From NCBI GenBank assembly GCA_004352715.1, contig SCFE01000035.1:663793-727792 (forward strand): a stretch of DNA of 64,000 nucleotides. The letters are read 5' to 3'. The notes beneath the pieces were generated by a model that saw only the letters and a program-made list of their open reading frames with translations, was not told where the DNA came from and did no database searches. This DNA comes from Hofstenia miamia. Lineage: Eukaryota > Xenacoelomorpha > Acoela. How positions within the stretch are numbered: position 1 is the first letter of the stretch; every line of letters begins with the position of its first letter. Below are positions 32,311-46,196 of this stretch, piece after piece. Position numbers and translations under genes: made by a program.

Positions 32311-34661
32311 AAACATTAATTTCGCATACAGTATTATCGTACAAACTTCAGTTTATGTAATTCTCATCATATGCATGCATATATCTTCCTCCCTCTTCAT
32401 CATCGTATCGTCTAGATATTGGCACTTTAATTCAGTCACTTAATCACATTAAGAGAAAATTTGAATCATATCTAAACCAATATTCTATACCTTTGCTATC
32501 ATTTTGCTATGTTGCGATTTAAATTTTCCTGATGCTGATTGGATACCAGTGAGTTCCATTCACCAATTTGACTCTCAATTACTCGATTATTTTATTGAAA
32601 CTGGTTTAACTCAATTTATTGACTTCTCTACTCATGTCAATTGTAATAGTCTAGACGCCATATTCTGCAACAAGGATATAGTTTCTATACTGAAGGTTAT
32701 CAGTACAACAAAAAGTTTTTCCAATCATGCAATTATATATTTTAGTCTAAATGCAGACAGTAGTAAATTCCAACTGCTTTACTTATATACAACCTATAAT
32801 GACTCTGCATTTTTATTCTTTTCAGCAAACAAGGAAGAATTACAATTAGCATTAGCAATGTCTATATTTTCATTTAAGTTTCCACTAGACGACCCAAACT
32901 TTATAAAATATTATTATCAAGATCTATTTTCTATATCTATGTATATTCTAAGAAAGCGCTTAAAAAGGAAAACAAATCCAGCATATATGAGCTGTCATTC
33001 AACGCACCTACTGAATAAAGCAAATGCAATCTTAAAAATTCATTAGTTAATTTGAACAATTTGAACTATTCAACTAGTGAACTTTATAAATCTATAGAAT
33101 TAGACAAAATCATTTATAAAATCATTTTCACTTGGTGATATTAATCAATGCTATAAATTATTAAGAACGCTTTCCTCGAAATGTCTCCCACTTCCATTGG
33201 AATTTAATGGTAAGCAAGCATGCCATGCATTTATATGTGCTGAATTATTTAGTGATTACTTCCATTCGATATATTCTTCTCCAATGGATGATAATGTATA
33301 CAGACCCCCAGGATCTTCTTTTTAAACCTATTTTGTAGACCTATCTTTGATAATCAAAAAACCTCATGGATGTGGTGCAGACAACCTTCCTGGACATTTT
33401 TTACACAACTATGCTAATTTGCTACTCCACATGTGTTAAACTTGTTTCAATCCCTAATAACTACTTGTGTTTATCCCTCTGAATGNAAACATTAATTTCG
33501 CATACAGTATTATCGTACAAACTTCAGTTTATGTAATTCTCATCATATGCATGCATATATCTTCCTCCCTCTTCATCATCGTATCGTCTAGATATTGGCA
33601 CTTTAATTCAGTCACTTAATCACATTAAGAGAAAATTTGAATCATATCTAAACCAATATTCTATACCTTTGCTATCATTTTGCTATGTTGCGATTTAAAT
33701 TTTCCTGATGCTGATTGGATACCAGTGAGTTCCATTCACCAATTTGACTCTCAATTACTCGATTATTTTATTGAAACTGGTTTAACTCAATTTATTGACT
33801 TCTCTACTCATGTCAATGGTAATAGTCTAGACGCCATATTCTGCAACAAGGATATAGTTTCTATACTGAAGGTTATCAGTTCAACAAAAAGTTTTTCCAA
33901 TCATGCAATTATATATTTTAGTCTAAATGCAGACAGTAGTAAATTCCAACTGCTTTACTTATATACAACCTATAATGACTCTGCATTTTTATTCTTTTCA
34001 GCAAACAAGGAAGAATTACAATTAGCATTAGCAATGTCTATATTTTCATTTAAGTTTCCACTAGACGACCCAAACTTTATAAAATATTATTATCAAGATC
34101 TATTTTCTATATCTATGTATATTCTAAGAAAGCGCTTAAAAAGGAAAACAAATCCAGCATATATGAGCTGTCATTCAACGCACCTACTGAATAAAGCAAA
34201 TGCAATCTTAAAAATTCATTAGTTAATTTGAACAATTTGAACTATTCAACTAGTGAACTTTATAAATCTATAGAATTAGACAAAATCATTTATAAAATCA
34301 TTTTCACTTGGTGATATTAATCAATGCTATAAATTATTAAGAACGCTTTCCTCGAAATGTCTCCCACTTCCATTGGAATTTAATGGTAAGCAAGCATGCC
34401 ATGCATTTATATGTGCTGAATTATTTAGTGATTACTTCCATTCGATATATTCTTCTCCAATGGATGATAATGTATACAGACCCCCAGGATCTTCTTTTTA
34501 AACCTATTTTGTAGACCTATCTTTGATAATCAAAAAACCTCATGGATGTGGTGCAGACAACCTTCCTGGACATTTTTTACACAACTATGCTAATTTGCTA
34601 CTCCACATGTGTTAAACTTGTTTCAATCCCTAATAACTACTTGTGTTTATCCCTCTGAATG
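32311..34661 (+). repeat. 1175-bp tandem duplication across a single-n join
   Basis: 32311-33485 and 33487-34661 are the same sequence at an offset of 1176, with one n at 33486. I see two substitutions in the frame at 32504/33680 (TCAATTGTAAT/TCAATGGTAAT and CAGTACAAC/CAGTTCAAC). The first copy stops exactly where the n begins, in mid-LINE, while the second continues into the RT. That is what two overlapping contigs placed end to end would give. Confidence 0.85.
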
Positions 34662-35195
34662 GAAGTTGAGTAATATAATTCCAATTCATAAGTCAGGACC
34701 TACAAATATCATTATTAATTACCGCCCTATCAGTATTCTACCTAAACTATCATTGGCCTTTGAAAAGATTCTTTACAATATTTTATCACCTATCATCGTG
34801 GAATTTATCTTTTCCTCTCAGCATGGTTTTTTCAAAAGCCGATCTACAATAACACAACTATTGAAGCACATTGAAAAACATTACTCAGCATGGGATGAAA
34901 ATTATCCCGCATTTGTTTTGTAAATTGACTTCGCTAAGGGTTTTCACAAAGTAAATCATTTCAAATTGTTCCAAAAACTTGATGCGTTTGATATCCCAAT
35001 TAATTTGATGACATTGCTATCATCGTATTTATCTGAGCGTAAGCAAAGAGTTATTGTTAATGGAGTACCATCTAATTATCGAAATGTTTCAAGTGGAGTT
35101 CCACAAGGGTCCCATTACTATTTATCGCTTATATCAATGATCTACCAAAATTTTGTTTAAATACTATTCCTTACCTTTTTGCAGATGATATTAAA
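34609..35195 (+). pseudogene. LINE reverse transcriptase domain
   Basis: Two open pieces (34609-34923 and 34966-35160) are separated by a stop, with a further frame change before the catalytic box. Visible motifs are NYRPISILP, KILYN, SQHGFFKSRSTITQLL, IDFAKGFHKVNHFKLF, LLSSYLSERKQRVIVNG, SSGVPQGS and finally FADDIKL. The FADD aspartates are present, but the first catalytic block has GFHKV in place of the usual AFDxV. The RT is inactive by sequence. Confidence 0.85.
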
Positions 35196-36079
35196 TTGTG
35201 CCCTATCACTAATTGAAGAAGATTTTGCTGTCATTCAAAACTGGGCATATAACAATGAAATGAAGTTCAATGTTATTTAATTTCTTTACAAGACTCAAGC
35301 TCGATTCAAATAATGGAAAATACTATAAATTCGCCAGATTCGCTTAAAAACCTTGGAGTTTATATCTCCAAAAATCTGTCATGGAACAGCCATATCTCTA
35401 ACCAAATTAAAGCAACTAATTATACATTCCTTTATCTTAAGCGTAATATTCCTTTTAATACCAATCTTCGAACAAAAATACACATATATAACACTATGAT
35501 AAAATCTAAACTGAACTGCGCTTCTCAAATTCCTCGAATCTTAACATACTTGAAAAACTGCAAAAACGCTGTACAAAATAGATTTTACCACTTGGAAATT
35601 ATAAGGAAAGATTAGCAAACTGAACATATTGCCTATTTCTTTGTATTTAGAAATTTCAGATCTGCTTTACCTCAACAAACTTTTAAACCATAAAGTAGAT
35701 TTACATTATAGATTTCATCGACATTTTCATTCAACAAGAGGATCAACCAAACAATTTTCACCTCAAAATATCTTAAAAAAATCTATTATTATTTGTTTGT
35801 AACTTTCTTTTAAGCATCAAAGTCTTTTAATAAAAAAATAAAGAATCTTATAATACCTAACACTTCCAGCTTTCCTTTTTCTGGTATTTTTTAAGATACC
35901 TGTTTTTATTGAGTCTAACAAACAGGTAGCATTATTAAGTTTACTTAGTACCGAAGAGGTATTTGAGGGTAATAATCATTCCAAAAGCTTATAGGCATCC
36001 GAAGAGATTCTAGGAGATTCGAATTGCCGTTGATAATACATGAAGCGCTTATTCTTCAGACATTAACTAAGTTTGCTTA

Positions 36080-36560
36080 AACGTTCTCTATACAGCCTAA
36101 GACATAAGTCTGACTTGCTTTGCTTTACTTTTATGACGCTTTAATTTTCTAAGATCCGAATCATAAAAAGGACAAGAGTGGTTGCTGTTTTTAAAACAAT
36201 TTTCCGGTAGTAATTTATCAATTGTAGCAGTCATTGCAAATTGCTCCGAAATGCATTGATTAATTGGGCTAATATCATTCATCATACCATAGAATACATT
36301 GCAAAAATTAACAATATTCAAGGAGGACAATTACAACATTTCAACATTCTTTCAGTCTTTTTAGGTTCAAATTTGCAATAACAGGGTAATAATCGGAAAC
36401 GTCATAAGGACAAGGCTACACGGAATTTATAATGATAGAATTTGATAACCAGATCAAGGCTATGGCCTGCTTTATATTCGCAAAATTCACTAATTGCTTC
36501 ATATCATATTAATTTGGTGTCAATTTTAACGCGGTAGAGCATACAATTGCTAACACTATT
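36080..36560 (-). pseudogene. second LINE endonuclease remnant
   Basis: On the minus strand I read KAGHSLDLVI (compare GHTLDLVIT in LINE APE endonucleases), then in another frame a degenerate SDH-type stretch followed by PVIANLNLK. The open frame 36330-36097 then contains INQCISEQFA and ends SDLRKLKRHKSKAKQ, the basic linker usual between EN and RT (D/SELRxLKRxKRxAxR). Orientation is opposite to the neighbouring LINE, and the motifs belong to the same region that the first LINE keeps. No RT follows before 35850. Confidence 0.6.
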
Positions 36561-36716
36561 TTGGAGAATCCTGTTTTACCGGCCTCCTTTAATGTATGTG
36601 AAAATTTGTGAATTAATGAAGATAAATATTAATTAATTCTATTATATTCATAAAATATTATCCTTTTATAAACATATTTTGTCAAAGGGTTTCCTAAACC
36701 TGGTAAAAAGTAAATG

Positions 36717-36747
<31 letters not shown>

Positions 36748-37601
36748 GATTTTATGATTTTTTATATTTTTTCAGTACAATATAGACTAAAATTATTAGA
36801 GCACTTTGAAATTACCGCGATTGAATAAAATAAAAGAAAGAAGGTAATGAAAGATAAGTCATTAAATTATATGAATGACGTTTTGCTTATTTTAAATATT
36901 TAAGAATAATACATTTTTAATGGACAATTTCTTAGATATTACAAATGACACTCCAACGCAATTTAATTTCCTTTGTTTCTAGGAATTTAAAATATAAAAC
37001 AAATTATTTAAATTTTCACCAATTAAAAGAAAGAGGATTCTTCTGAATAAAGTGATATTATTTTTAAATTCAAATCACTAGAAAAAATAATCAATCAAAT
37101 CCAGATATTTTGTGATTAATATAAAGCTTCTGGGAATTACATATCTTCGAAACTTAATTAAGAAGCATGGAATATAAATTATTAAAATCACAGAATATTT
37201 CCACATTATTAAAAATATCGGAAAAATTGATATATGTGCTGACTATAGTCCTTAACTACATGTATAGTTAGAGGACTTTCTTTCGAAAGGGCGCTGAACA
37301 ACATGGTAAGTCGCAATCGCTGCCTGAAGCGTTCCATGCAAAAGCCATAGCATCCAGAATCCATATGCACTATACAGTCTATGTAAGAGGGGTGTTCAAA
37401 GATATATACTGAAATAATCATAATAATAACATGTAGCTATAATTATAATATAAAATTTAAAACTTTTTTAGTTCTTATGAGTTTAGAAGCATTTGAACCT
37501 GTCAACAAGCAGCTCTCAACCAACTTGCTTAAGCATAAACAATTTATTCTTTACTAGTAAAATTGGGTTATGCTCAGAAAAAGTAGCTGTAGCACACCAA
37601 C
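36561..37601. other. non-coding stretch, nothing recognised
   Basis: AT-rich, with a (TA)n tract at 36716-36742. No gene or transposon end seen. Confidence 0.45.
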
Positions 37602-38053
37602 TTAACCTTATTCGACTTGGGATTTTTGTACTTCTCAGGCCTGGGAAGGTTTCCCTCCCCTATATTATTCTGAATTGGATTATGACATAAAATGAAACTT
37701 TACATAGATATTTTTCACATCACCACAATTAAGTTGGAAAGATCCGAAAATTGATGCCATCATTATTTTTATGACGTCATCAATTTGGGGATTTTTTGAA
37801 ATATATCGAATATTGATATTAATTTTTCTTGCTTATTTTACAAACTTTTTTCATACTAAAAATTCTACACATTTTATTTCAAATTGAAAGGCAATACCTT
37901 TGATATTTAAAAAATTTGTATTAAGGGGATATGATCCCCAATAACAGCTAGCGAAATTCAGCACGTCTTATTCAGAAAGCCCCACAACTTTTTGAGTAAT
38001 AATTAAGATTTCAATAGAGGAGGAAATCATTCTCCCATGTCAAATAAGGTCAA
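37602..38053 (+). repeat. dispersed repeat family A, copy 2, with inverted ends
   Basis: The left end is TTAACCTTATTCGACTTGGG. The right end, read inward, is TTGACCTTATTTGACATGGG, and both continue after a short spacer into a T-rich CCTCC-type stretch. This gives imperfect terminal inverted repeats around a 452-bp body. The left 250 bp are related to 9613-9830. No transposase is encoded. It looks like a MITE family, but I could not define a target-site duplication or assign a superfamily. Confidence 0.55.
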
Positions 38054-41000
38054 GAAAATGCCAGAAACTCTATCGAATTAAATTTAACCAACTATTCGAA
38101 ATATTCTCAACCCAACTATTCGAATATTCTGATCCAACACTGGTTAAGATTAACGATTAATATTGGTACACAAAAAAGGCTGTCTTAAAAAACGATGTCA
38201 CTAATCTAATATTGATACTTCGAGTTTTCAATCTGTTATGACATTCATGAATATTACGTTTATTTTTGGTTGAATTCTTCAGAAAGAAACAATTAAAATT
38301 GCGTCAATATTTTTACAAACTAACAGGCCACGTCGCCGCAAAAGGACAACCCGTTCACATCTTTGTGCTAATGCCCTGCACGTTGCTATAATGCGTATTG
38401 ATTTTGTGTTTTCAAAAAAGGAAAGATTTCGCTGTCACACAAACAATAATGTGATTTGATAAACACGACACATCCTAATTAGGTCTATTCCTGCGACGTA
38501 ACATAAGATATTACAGTTTCTTGAATGCCCTTTTGAGATAATGTATTGGTACTATATAATCGTTATTTTTTTCTTTGATTGATCAGGAAATTTTCTTTCT
38601 CAAAATTGGTGTCGACGATTGCTCTGAAATGACAAAATTTGGTAATTTATCTTGAGCCAATTATATAATGAAGAGTGAATGCAAATATTTTGGGGTGACT
38701 TCATTTTCAAAGCTTGCAGATAATGTCTAAAAATATCGATATTTATGTCTAATGAGGTGAAAATCATAGTTAATTCAGTGTTATTGGGGTTATTAAAATT
38801 CTGATGACATTATAACATTTGATTGTAATTGCAAAGAAATTGAAGCACTAAATATTAAAAATAAACGTGTCAAAGATTTCCATTTCCCACATTGAAATTG
38901 ATAGTTGAGCGTAGAACTTTAATATTTCACTGACTGACTTAAATTTTTAACATAAATTAGTTAGTTAGGCTAGCATATCTTTTTAGGAATACATTAAGAA
39001 ATTTTTTGAAACCGCATCAAAATGAAGAATATTCTAACAGGAGACGCGAAAACTGTATTCAGTGATGTAATCACATCGTTCTATGTTTTAGTGATTCATC
39101 AAAATTAGCAGATTTATTAACCATATAAAGATACTATTAAACTTTTATCTCAATAGTATCTCATGCCAACATCATTGCACAGCTGAAACACCATCATATT
39201 TCAGTAGTAAGCTTTTCTTTCAAAGCAAATAAGCCAGGGAAATCTTGATAAAATATTTTCCCAAATTGCAACAATTATATTTATTTATTCTCAATGGGCC
39301 ATCATATTGCATCATCTGGCTTGAAATATGTCTATTTAAATGGTCTTCTTAGATACCACGGAGAGTAAATTAATTGAAATAGATGACACTTAATTAACAT
39401 TCGGATGAAAAAGATGTGAGACTGGAAATTGAAATTTTCAAAAACAACTCCTCCAAATGAGCAATTTGCTTTAGGATTCGTAGATAATCGAGGGATGAGA
39501 TATGAATGATTCCATAAATATTCACAGAGTATGAACTAATTGAAACATGTGTAAATTGTACCTTTTGCAATAATCTGGAACATATTGAAATTTAAACCAA
39601 TAAGCAAGATATTCCAAGCACAAGTGAATAATGCTTAATATTATATTTTCGGTGAAAACCTTCTTAGTCTTCAAAGTAAACCCTAAATCAATGTATTTTA
39701 TTGTATTTGAATGCCTATATATAGTCAACATTTGACTTGTTTGCCATTGAATACATGACCTTATTTTTTATTTCAAAAAAGCAAGAAAACTTAATTGAAA
39801 TATAAAACTTATTTACTCCTTGTTTTTGCTTCTACAATTGTTTCTAGTTAAAAAAGACTTTCGTCAAATTTTTCTTAAATTTACAATTGTGCAATTAAAA
39901 ATAAATTATTAATCTTTTTGCCTAATGCGTAGGCTTGCCGTTGAGTAAGTTTTTCCACACAACAATCAACAGAACACAATATGAAAACACTGTTATATCA
40001 CACAGCCGGCACAACACCACACAACTAAGTCATTAGATGTATTCGTAAAATCCCAATTAAAATGATACCAAATATTGTTTACATCAAATCTCTTTTAATA
40101 ATATAGTAGCTTCAACATAATTACAGAATGATAACTAGGTTGTGCATTTGAATGTGTTCGAAGAAATACTTCTATCCAACTCAACAGCATTTCTAGTTAA
40201 TAATCTTGTTAAAAAATATTGTTGAATAGAACTTAGTAAAATCAAAAATGTATGATTCAAAAATTCATGTAAGTAAAAGAATTTGTAATTTTTGCTATCA
40301 ACCTGGTGAAGTATTCAAGATTTCACTAATTATGAAACATTTTTTTTATCAAAACAATCTTGTTTAGAAAAAATCTGATCTGCACGCTTCTACAACAACA
40401 ATATTTACATATATTACATTAATAAGGCTGTGCAAAATGCTTACTAAGACTGAGCTAGTAACAATTTATTCACTATGCTATATCTAAAACCAAGCTGAGC
40501 AATAAAAAGCTTGTCTTTGCAAAATTTTTGTTGTGAAATTTAGAGTGTTTCTATCATTCTTATTATGTATACTAAATTCAGCTACTTTTTGTAAAGAATT
40601 TTGTGTAGTCGCGAGGGGAGCAGCAAGGGTATGGCGACTACCTTCTTTTGAGATTTCGAGAGAAGTAAAAGAACACAAATGTAATTTTGTTTAACATGAC
40701 ATAACTTGTTTCAAGAACAGCATTTTGTTATAAGCAAAAACATAAATTCCAATAATTCATATTTTGTATATATTTACAACTTTTGAATAAGATTTTGGCG
40801 GTCTGAACGAATTGTGTATGTTTCACAAAAAAATTGCACAACTTTATAGAATGGAATAAATTTAAAAAATCTGTAGTGGATAGAAATTAAAATGCTCAGA
40901 TTTCTTCACGGCAGTTAATCTAACAAGTTGCTATTGCTACATTACTCAGCACATTTAGCGCATTTCCTAGACACATTAGTTAAGAATAATGAACCTTGGA

Positions 41001-41442
41001 ATAGCTTACTTTCGACAAAAATCAAAATTGCAAATGAGATTTTTTGTATTTTCTGTCTATTGTCCATCCTAAATTCACAATTGATAAGATTATTGCAGAG
41101 ATGATAATAATAAAACAGTGTGCACATAAAGCAAGTACAGTTGTTTAAATTTTATACCTATTTATTTTAATACCTACCAAGTTTTTTCTGTCTTTTTTTG
41201 CAAAATGGGTGTCCAACCATTAAAATAGTAAATGGAATTACAAGCAAGAAAAAATCTGTAAAAGTGGTGATTTTTATACCTGATTACACCTTTCACGAAT
41301 TTGCGATTAAATATTTATCTACTACAGGGACATAAATAGATCAAGATATGTTTAGCTAGCCCAACAAAACCCAATTTGTCAAAATTTGACCTAAATATGA
41401 TCCCACTTCAGTTTTAATACTTCTACAGGGTTTTGCTTCATG

Positions 41443-41483
<41 letters not shown>

Positions 41484-42949
41484 TATATATATAAATTTGA
41501 AAAGAAACGCATATAAATTGAATTAATAAAGTTATATAGAAAAATAATACTAAATAGTTTAAATTTTCATACGGAAGTGTAACATAATCAGTATATAACT
41601 GTTTTGCAAAACGTGCATGTATAGTGTTTTTCGAAAACTCAAGCATGACCCACATTACTTTGAAACTTTCATCCAACCCATTTATTCACGTTTTTATATA
41701 TTTTTATTGCTTGACCCAAATAAAAAATTTATCAAGAAATGTGAACAAATCCATGGATTGGGGTGTATCAATCCCTTAGTCGTGACTAGGCTACCAAATA
41801 TCAATAAAAAAGTATTAAAAGCTAAGCTCTAGTATTTAAGCTTCTTTAGATATGGGTTTTAGTTAGGGTTAAAATTAACATCTTGTATGTACTTCAACCC
41901 ATGCCTGACTCATACTCAATCCAAAGAAATCCCTCAAACATTATGTTTAGAATACATACATTTTCTCAAACCTTCCTTCATTTGACTCTACCCCTGATGG
42001 TGTCCTGAGGCATAATATGGTACTAGAAAGTGTCTGAGTGTGTCCTAGGGAATGTTGTCTATATATATATATTTTCTAGACATAACCCTTGATAAAAATT
42101 ACCGGAGTAAACCATTGTTAATTGTTCAGTGCTCGAAAATTCATTTTATGCCATATTCAGGTAAATCTTTCAAATAGTGTAAAATTTTTGGAAAAAAGTT
42201 GATTTTCATTCCGGTTAGGCGAAATTTGGACGACCATTGCTAAGCCTGTATATGAGCTAAAGTCAAATTGACAAAATAGACAGAAAGAGCAAGACTAATC
42301 ATTAGTCACTAATGTTTTTGGATGGCGCATAGTCCTAAGGCATAGTACAAAGAGAACTCTGTCAAAAAGTATTTAAGAGTCAACCAGGTAAAATTAATCT
42401 TCAGGTAAAGGGTAAACTAACAAAAAGAGGTAAAGGCAACCAAAATTCGAGTTAGGGCTAGGGCAATGCGAGAGTGCAGAGAATTTAGGGGTCTTATTCT
42501 TTCAATTCTACTAGAAATACCGCTAGGAAAAGCAAACTATTAACACTTGTAAACAAAAATATCTCAATACTCCACCAGATAAAAATGTCCAAATTCTTTA
42601 ACGCAATAATATTTATGAAGTCATAATAAACTATTGAGAAGGAAAAAAATTATAAAACCCTATCATATAATATAAACCCGGTATTGTGAACCTTTTTTTT
42701 CTATTGTGCCAAAACACATATCAATACGGTTCTTATTATTGCATTTTGGACGACCAGGTTATATTTGACTCATACTTGTTCACATTAAAAAACGCCGATG
42801 AAAACTTATCAACCATACTACTCTTCAAATAATTTTATATTAAGTTCGTTTGGGAAAATCATGATTCACTGCAATAAGCAGAAGACAAAAAAACCTTTGC
42901 TTAATGACGTCATCAAACGTATCATAAATCTGAAGCGTGTCATAGATTG
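38054..42949. other. long non-coding stretch
   Basis: Nearly 5 kb of AT-rich DNA with no recognisable gene. A short GC-richer patch occurs at 38325-38400 and a (TA)n tract at 41449-41480. Open frames here are short and lack domain patterns. Confidence 0.5.
41449..41480. repeat. (TA)n microsatellite
   Basis: About 32 bp of pure TA, followed by a shorter interrupted TATA stretch to 41492. Confidence 0.9.
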
Positions 42950-43025
42950 ACCGCTTCCGATTTAAATCTTGTTGAACATATTTTTAAGGAGATTCGAAAG
43001 CCAAACTTATCAATCCGAAATGACA
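42950..43025 (+). pseudogene. possible Tc1-like transposase C-terminal scrap
   Basis: On the plus strand, DLNLVEHIFKEIRKPNL resembles the SPDLNPIEHxWxxLKR block that surrounds the last catalytic residue of Tc1 transposases. The similarity covers about 17 residues only, and no other Tc1 motif or TIR is near, so the call is weak. Confidence 0.35.
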
Positions 43026-44828
43026 TGCAATTATGATTTGCTGCAGTTATACTTGTGTATACTGTTGGAGGCATGGAAAAGATTATTTCACATACTTTGC
43101 TTCTGCATGGAATTTCTCTTTAAGAATCGTCTCAAGTAATTTAGAAACAATCTCAATTGAATTACCAGATGACAGACCATTGCTTAAAAATCTTAGCAAG
43201 GGATGCATCGTGTATCCAGTTACTTGGAATAGGGAAGATGGAATCTAGCAGATTGATAAATGATACAAATAATGCAGTTTAAATAATTAGTCTTTATTTC
43301 GAATGACAAAACACTTGAGAAAATGAAACGAATAAGTTTGGGAAGTTAATATACGTAATTGCAAATGCAATCAACTCAATAAATTATAGAAAAACAACAT
43401 CGAGAATGTTCTGGCTGCCAAAGCAAAGGATGAGCTCGAATGTATAACTATAAATGAATAATAAAATAGGAGAATGCAGTGGAAGGACATTAGATTTCAG
43501 TTCAATTTGCGAATTAAATGGCAACAAAAAAGCTGTAAATCCTAACGAAATATATTTACTACCTATATAGTGTCCTCCGTAAAATGGAAATTAGGAAAAT
43601 CCACCAATAATAATCAAATTAATAAAAACTTTCTGATTATATTAACACCTAATGTTGTTAGGTGGCTTATTATCTTATGCAACCATCTTCTTTGGTTTGT
43701 GTTAGAAATTGACCCCTCTCAAAAACTGATAAAGAGATGTCGAAAAATCATAAAATCTGTGTGTATACAACAAAATCGAAATAAAATACATTGCATATGC
43801 AGGTGATATCTACTTTGTTCTATTTCACTTACCAGATATAAGTAAAATCATTACTTTCATTATCAATGTAAAAAATCTATGGAAAAGGATAAGTAAATCA
43901 AAAGTAATATATTTACCTGGTGTAAAGAATTTTGCTTAAGATATCCAATGAATTTTGATATGCGTGTCATTTTCGAGAATTATAAGATTTTAGTCAATTT
44001 TTTTGAAAATAGAAATTTTTTTCTACTTTTTACTGGTTTATTGATGAGGCAAGCGCTAAAAGAATAATTATAACTGCAATAGAATATTGGAAGCTCAACA
44101 TAGCATAGAAGTAATTTCTTAGAAAGATCAGGAGGCAAAAAAAATTAGCTGTATTAAAAAAACTATGTACAAGGTGGTATTGATCTGGCCCTAAGCTCTA
44201 TGTAGGTGAATTGAAATCAAAAAATCTCATTTTTCACTGTAGGAACGCCTTTGACTATATTTAAGATTTTTTATCGACAAGAAGTTTAAGCACTGTCATT
44301 AATTATATTACAGAATCGATTTTTTAACCAAGGGAGGCTTAGGCAGCTTTTAGCACTCTGTACACCATAATTTTATTATTCTGAGGTATTTTAGATTGTA
44401 ACGCATGGCCTACTTCAATTTATGTAGACCACATGTAGTAACGTGTCTAAACTTATCTTGTTCCATCGCCATAATAAATATATTTGTGTGTTAAATTACT
44501 TTCATTAATTAGTTTAGCATTGTGCATTTTTTGCATTCTGTTTTAGATTTCTTTGTCAGCATTGATATTCCTTTGAATATTTCGCCAATTATGTAAATAT
44601 TTTTCCTTTGTTGGCAGGTTTACACGTTTTGTGTATGAAAAAACTATTAATTGCTGTGTTATTTATTGTCACTACATTTAAGAATTTTGTAAATGAGGGA
44701 AAAATAAATATATATATATATACATGAACTTCTATAAAACTAACTGGACTGGAACAAATGAATAAATAACAGCAACATTTGGCCGATTTCACTCAGTCAT
44801 TTATTAATTCCGCTCTTCAATAGATATA
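43026..44828. other. non-coding stretch, nothing recognised
   Basis: AT-rich, with no supported gene or transposon. Confidence 0.45.
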
Positions 44829-44829
44829 T

Positions 44830-44883
<54 letters not shown>
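44829..44883. repeat. (TA)n microsatellite at left edge of duplication copy 2
   Basis: About 55 bp of TA with a CACACA start. Sequence to its left is unrelated to that left of the first copy. Confidence 0.9.
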
Positions 44884-44885
<2 letters not shown>

Positions 44886-45963
44886 TTCATGTTTAATAAT
44901 GAAATTTACCAAAGAATAGATGGCATGGCAATAGGTTTCCATTAGGACAATAAATGGCAAATTTTGCCATGGATATGATAGAATCGAAATTCCATAACGA
45001 AAAATTTTCTTTTGCAAGCGCTATGTTGACGATATATTCGGCATTTTAACAACAAAGATTAAGCCCATCATTTTTCGCAGAAAATTAATCTCGAAATTAA
45101 AAATATCAAATTTACGATGGAAGAAGAAAAGAAAATTCAATCAACTTTTTAGATGTTGCAATTAAAAAATATGATAGTAATTTAACATCAGAAGTATACA
45201 TTAAAAAACAAATACAAGTTTATATATACCATTCACTTCCTATGGTAATTTAAAATTCAAGACCAAATCAATAGTTTATTTGAAAGATTCATAAAAATAT
45301 CATCGAATTTTCAACTATTAACAAAGGGCTTAGATGCATTGCTTTTTACATTCAAAGAAAATGGCCATCCAAATAAAATGTTGAGAGAAATCTTATCTAA
45401 ATGTTTAAGTTCAAGTTATGAAATAATGGACAACAATAGAAAGACAAACTATTGTATAGATTATATATACTGGAAGTTACCGTACATTGAAGACAAACAA
45501 CTTATTATTGAAAAAAGATTAAAAAAATCAATGCAAGTTTAACATAATCCAAAATTAGGCCTATTTTTACATCTTTACAAACGGATAATATATTTAAGAA
45601 AAAGATCTAATCTCAGAATGCTTAGCTTTATCCATCGTTTACAAATATACTTGTGACAGCTGTAACATGCTATACATTGGTGAAATTAAACGACATTTTG
45701 GTATTCACATTAAAGAACATCTCAACGGGTACCTTGAAACAGAAATATTCAATCACCATCATGAATTAAAGAAAGAAAATTTTGAAATAACAATGAAAAC
45801 AACACACACTAAGATCTTTGACGCTTTATTAATTAAACAGCATAACAAAGAAAACATCATGAATAAACAAGGACACTGCCCTAATCCAATATTGGGTGGC
45901 ATATATTTTTGCTTAGTGCACACATTTGAGCCGATTTTTCTCTTGTGTTTTGGAAATATATGA
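44884..45963 (+). pseudogene. Penelope-like element, second copy
   Basis: Identical in all compared parts to 10223-11302: RT catalytic YVDD at 45022-45033 and GIY-YIG endonuclease open frame 45667-45963, with the same stops and frameshifts. The shared lesions show that decay came before the duplication. Confidence 0.85.
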
Positions 45964-46037
45964 ATATTTTGTTGATAATGCTACAAATTCTGCCTTAAAG
46001 TTGATGTCACACTCGAATTCTTCTAACAATGCATTTG

Positions 46038-46196
46038 CAGAGGTGATTATTTGGACATCATTCTCGCTTTAGCTGCCTGGAAGTTTTCAGGGATCTCTCT
46101 TCAACGGATAAAATAGTGCCTTATCATCTCTATAAGTAGATTTGCGAGGATACCCTGTTTTCTTCAGCACCAATATTGTTCAATCCCTCTTAACTT
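46038..46196 (-). pseudogene. Tc1-like transposase fragment, second copy
   Basis: Duplicate of 11377-11535, with the same GYPRK-containing HTH fragment. Confidence 0.42.

Larger units (their letters stand above)
32069..35850 (+). mobile_element. CR1/Jockey-like LINE, decayed and partly doubled by assembly
   Basis: A non-LTR retrotransposon copies itself by target-primed reverse transcription with an APE-type endonuclease and an RT. The parts run in order on the plus strand. The EN start is LNLLYVNAQSLL and IIIVTETWF (32069-32280). The EN middle and end are LNFPDADWIP, SLDAIF and SFSNHAIIYF (33690-33940). RT is SNIIPIHKSGP, NYRPISILP, QHGFFKSRSTITQLL, IDFAKGFHKV (normally AFDxV), SSGVPQGS and FADDIKL (34660-35195). 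The C-terminal part is NLGVYISKNLSWNSHI and LPISLYLEISDLLYL, up to about 35800. Stops and frameshifts include a TAA at 34921 before the first catalytic motif. Segment 32311-33485 is repeated at 33487-34661. Without that doubling the copy would be about 2.6 kb. Confidence 0.85.

Noticed and set aside
41860-42480. Plus-strand reading resembling a repeat with GTTAGGG motifs, considered as telomere-like
   Set aside because: Isolated TTAGGG occurrences, not tandem.
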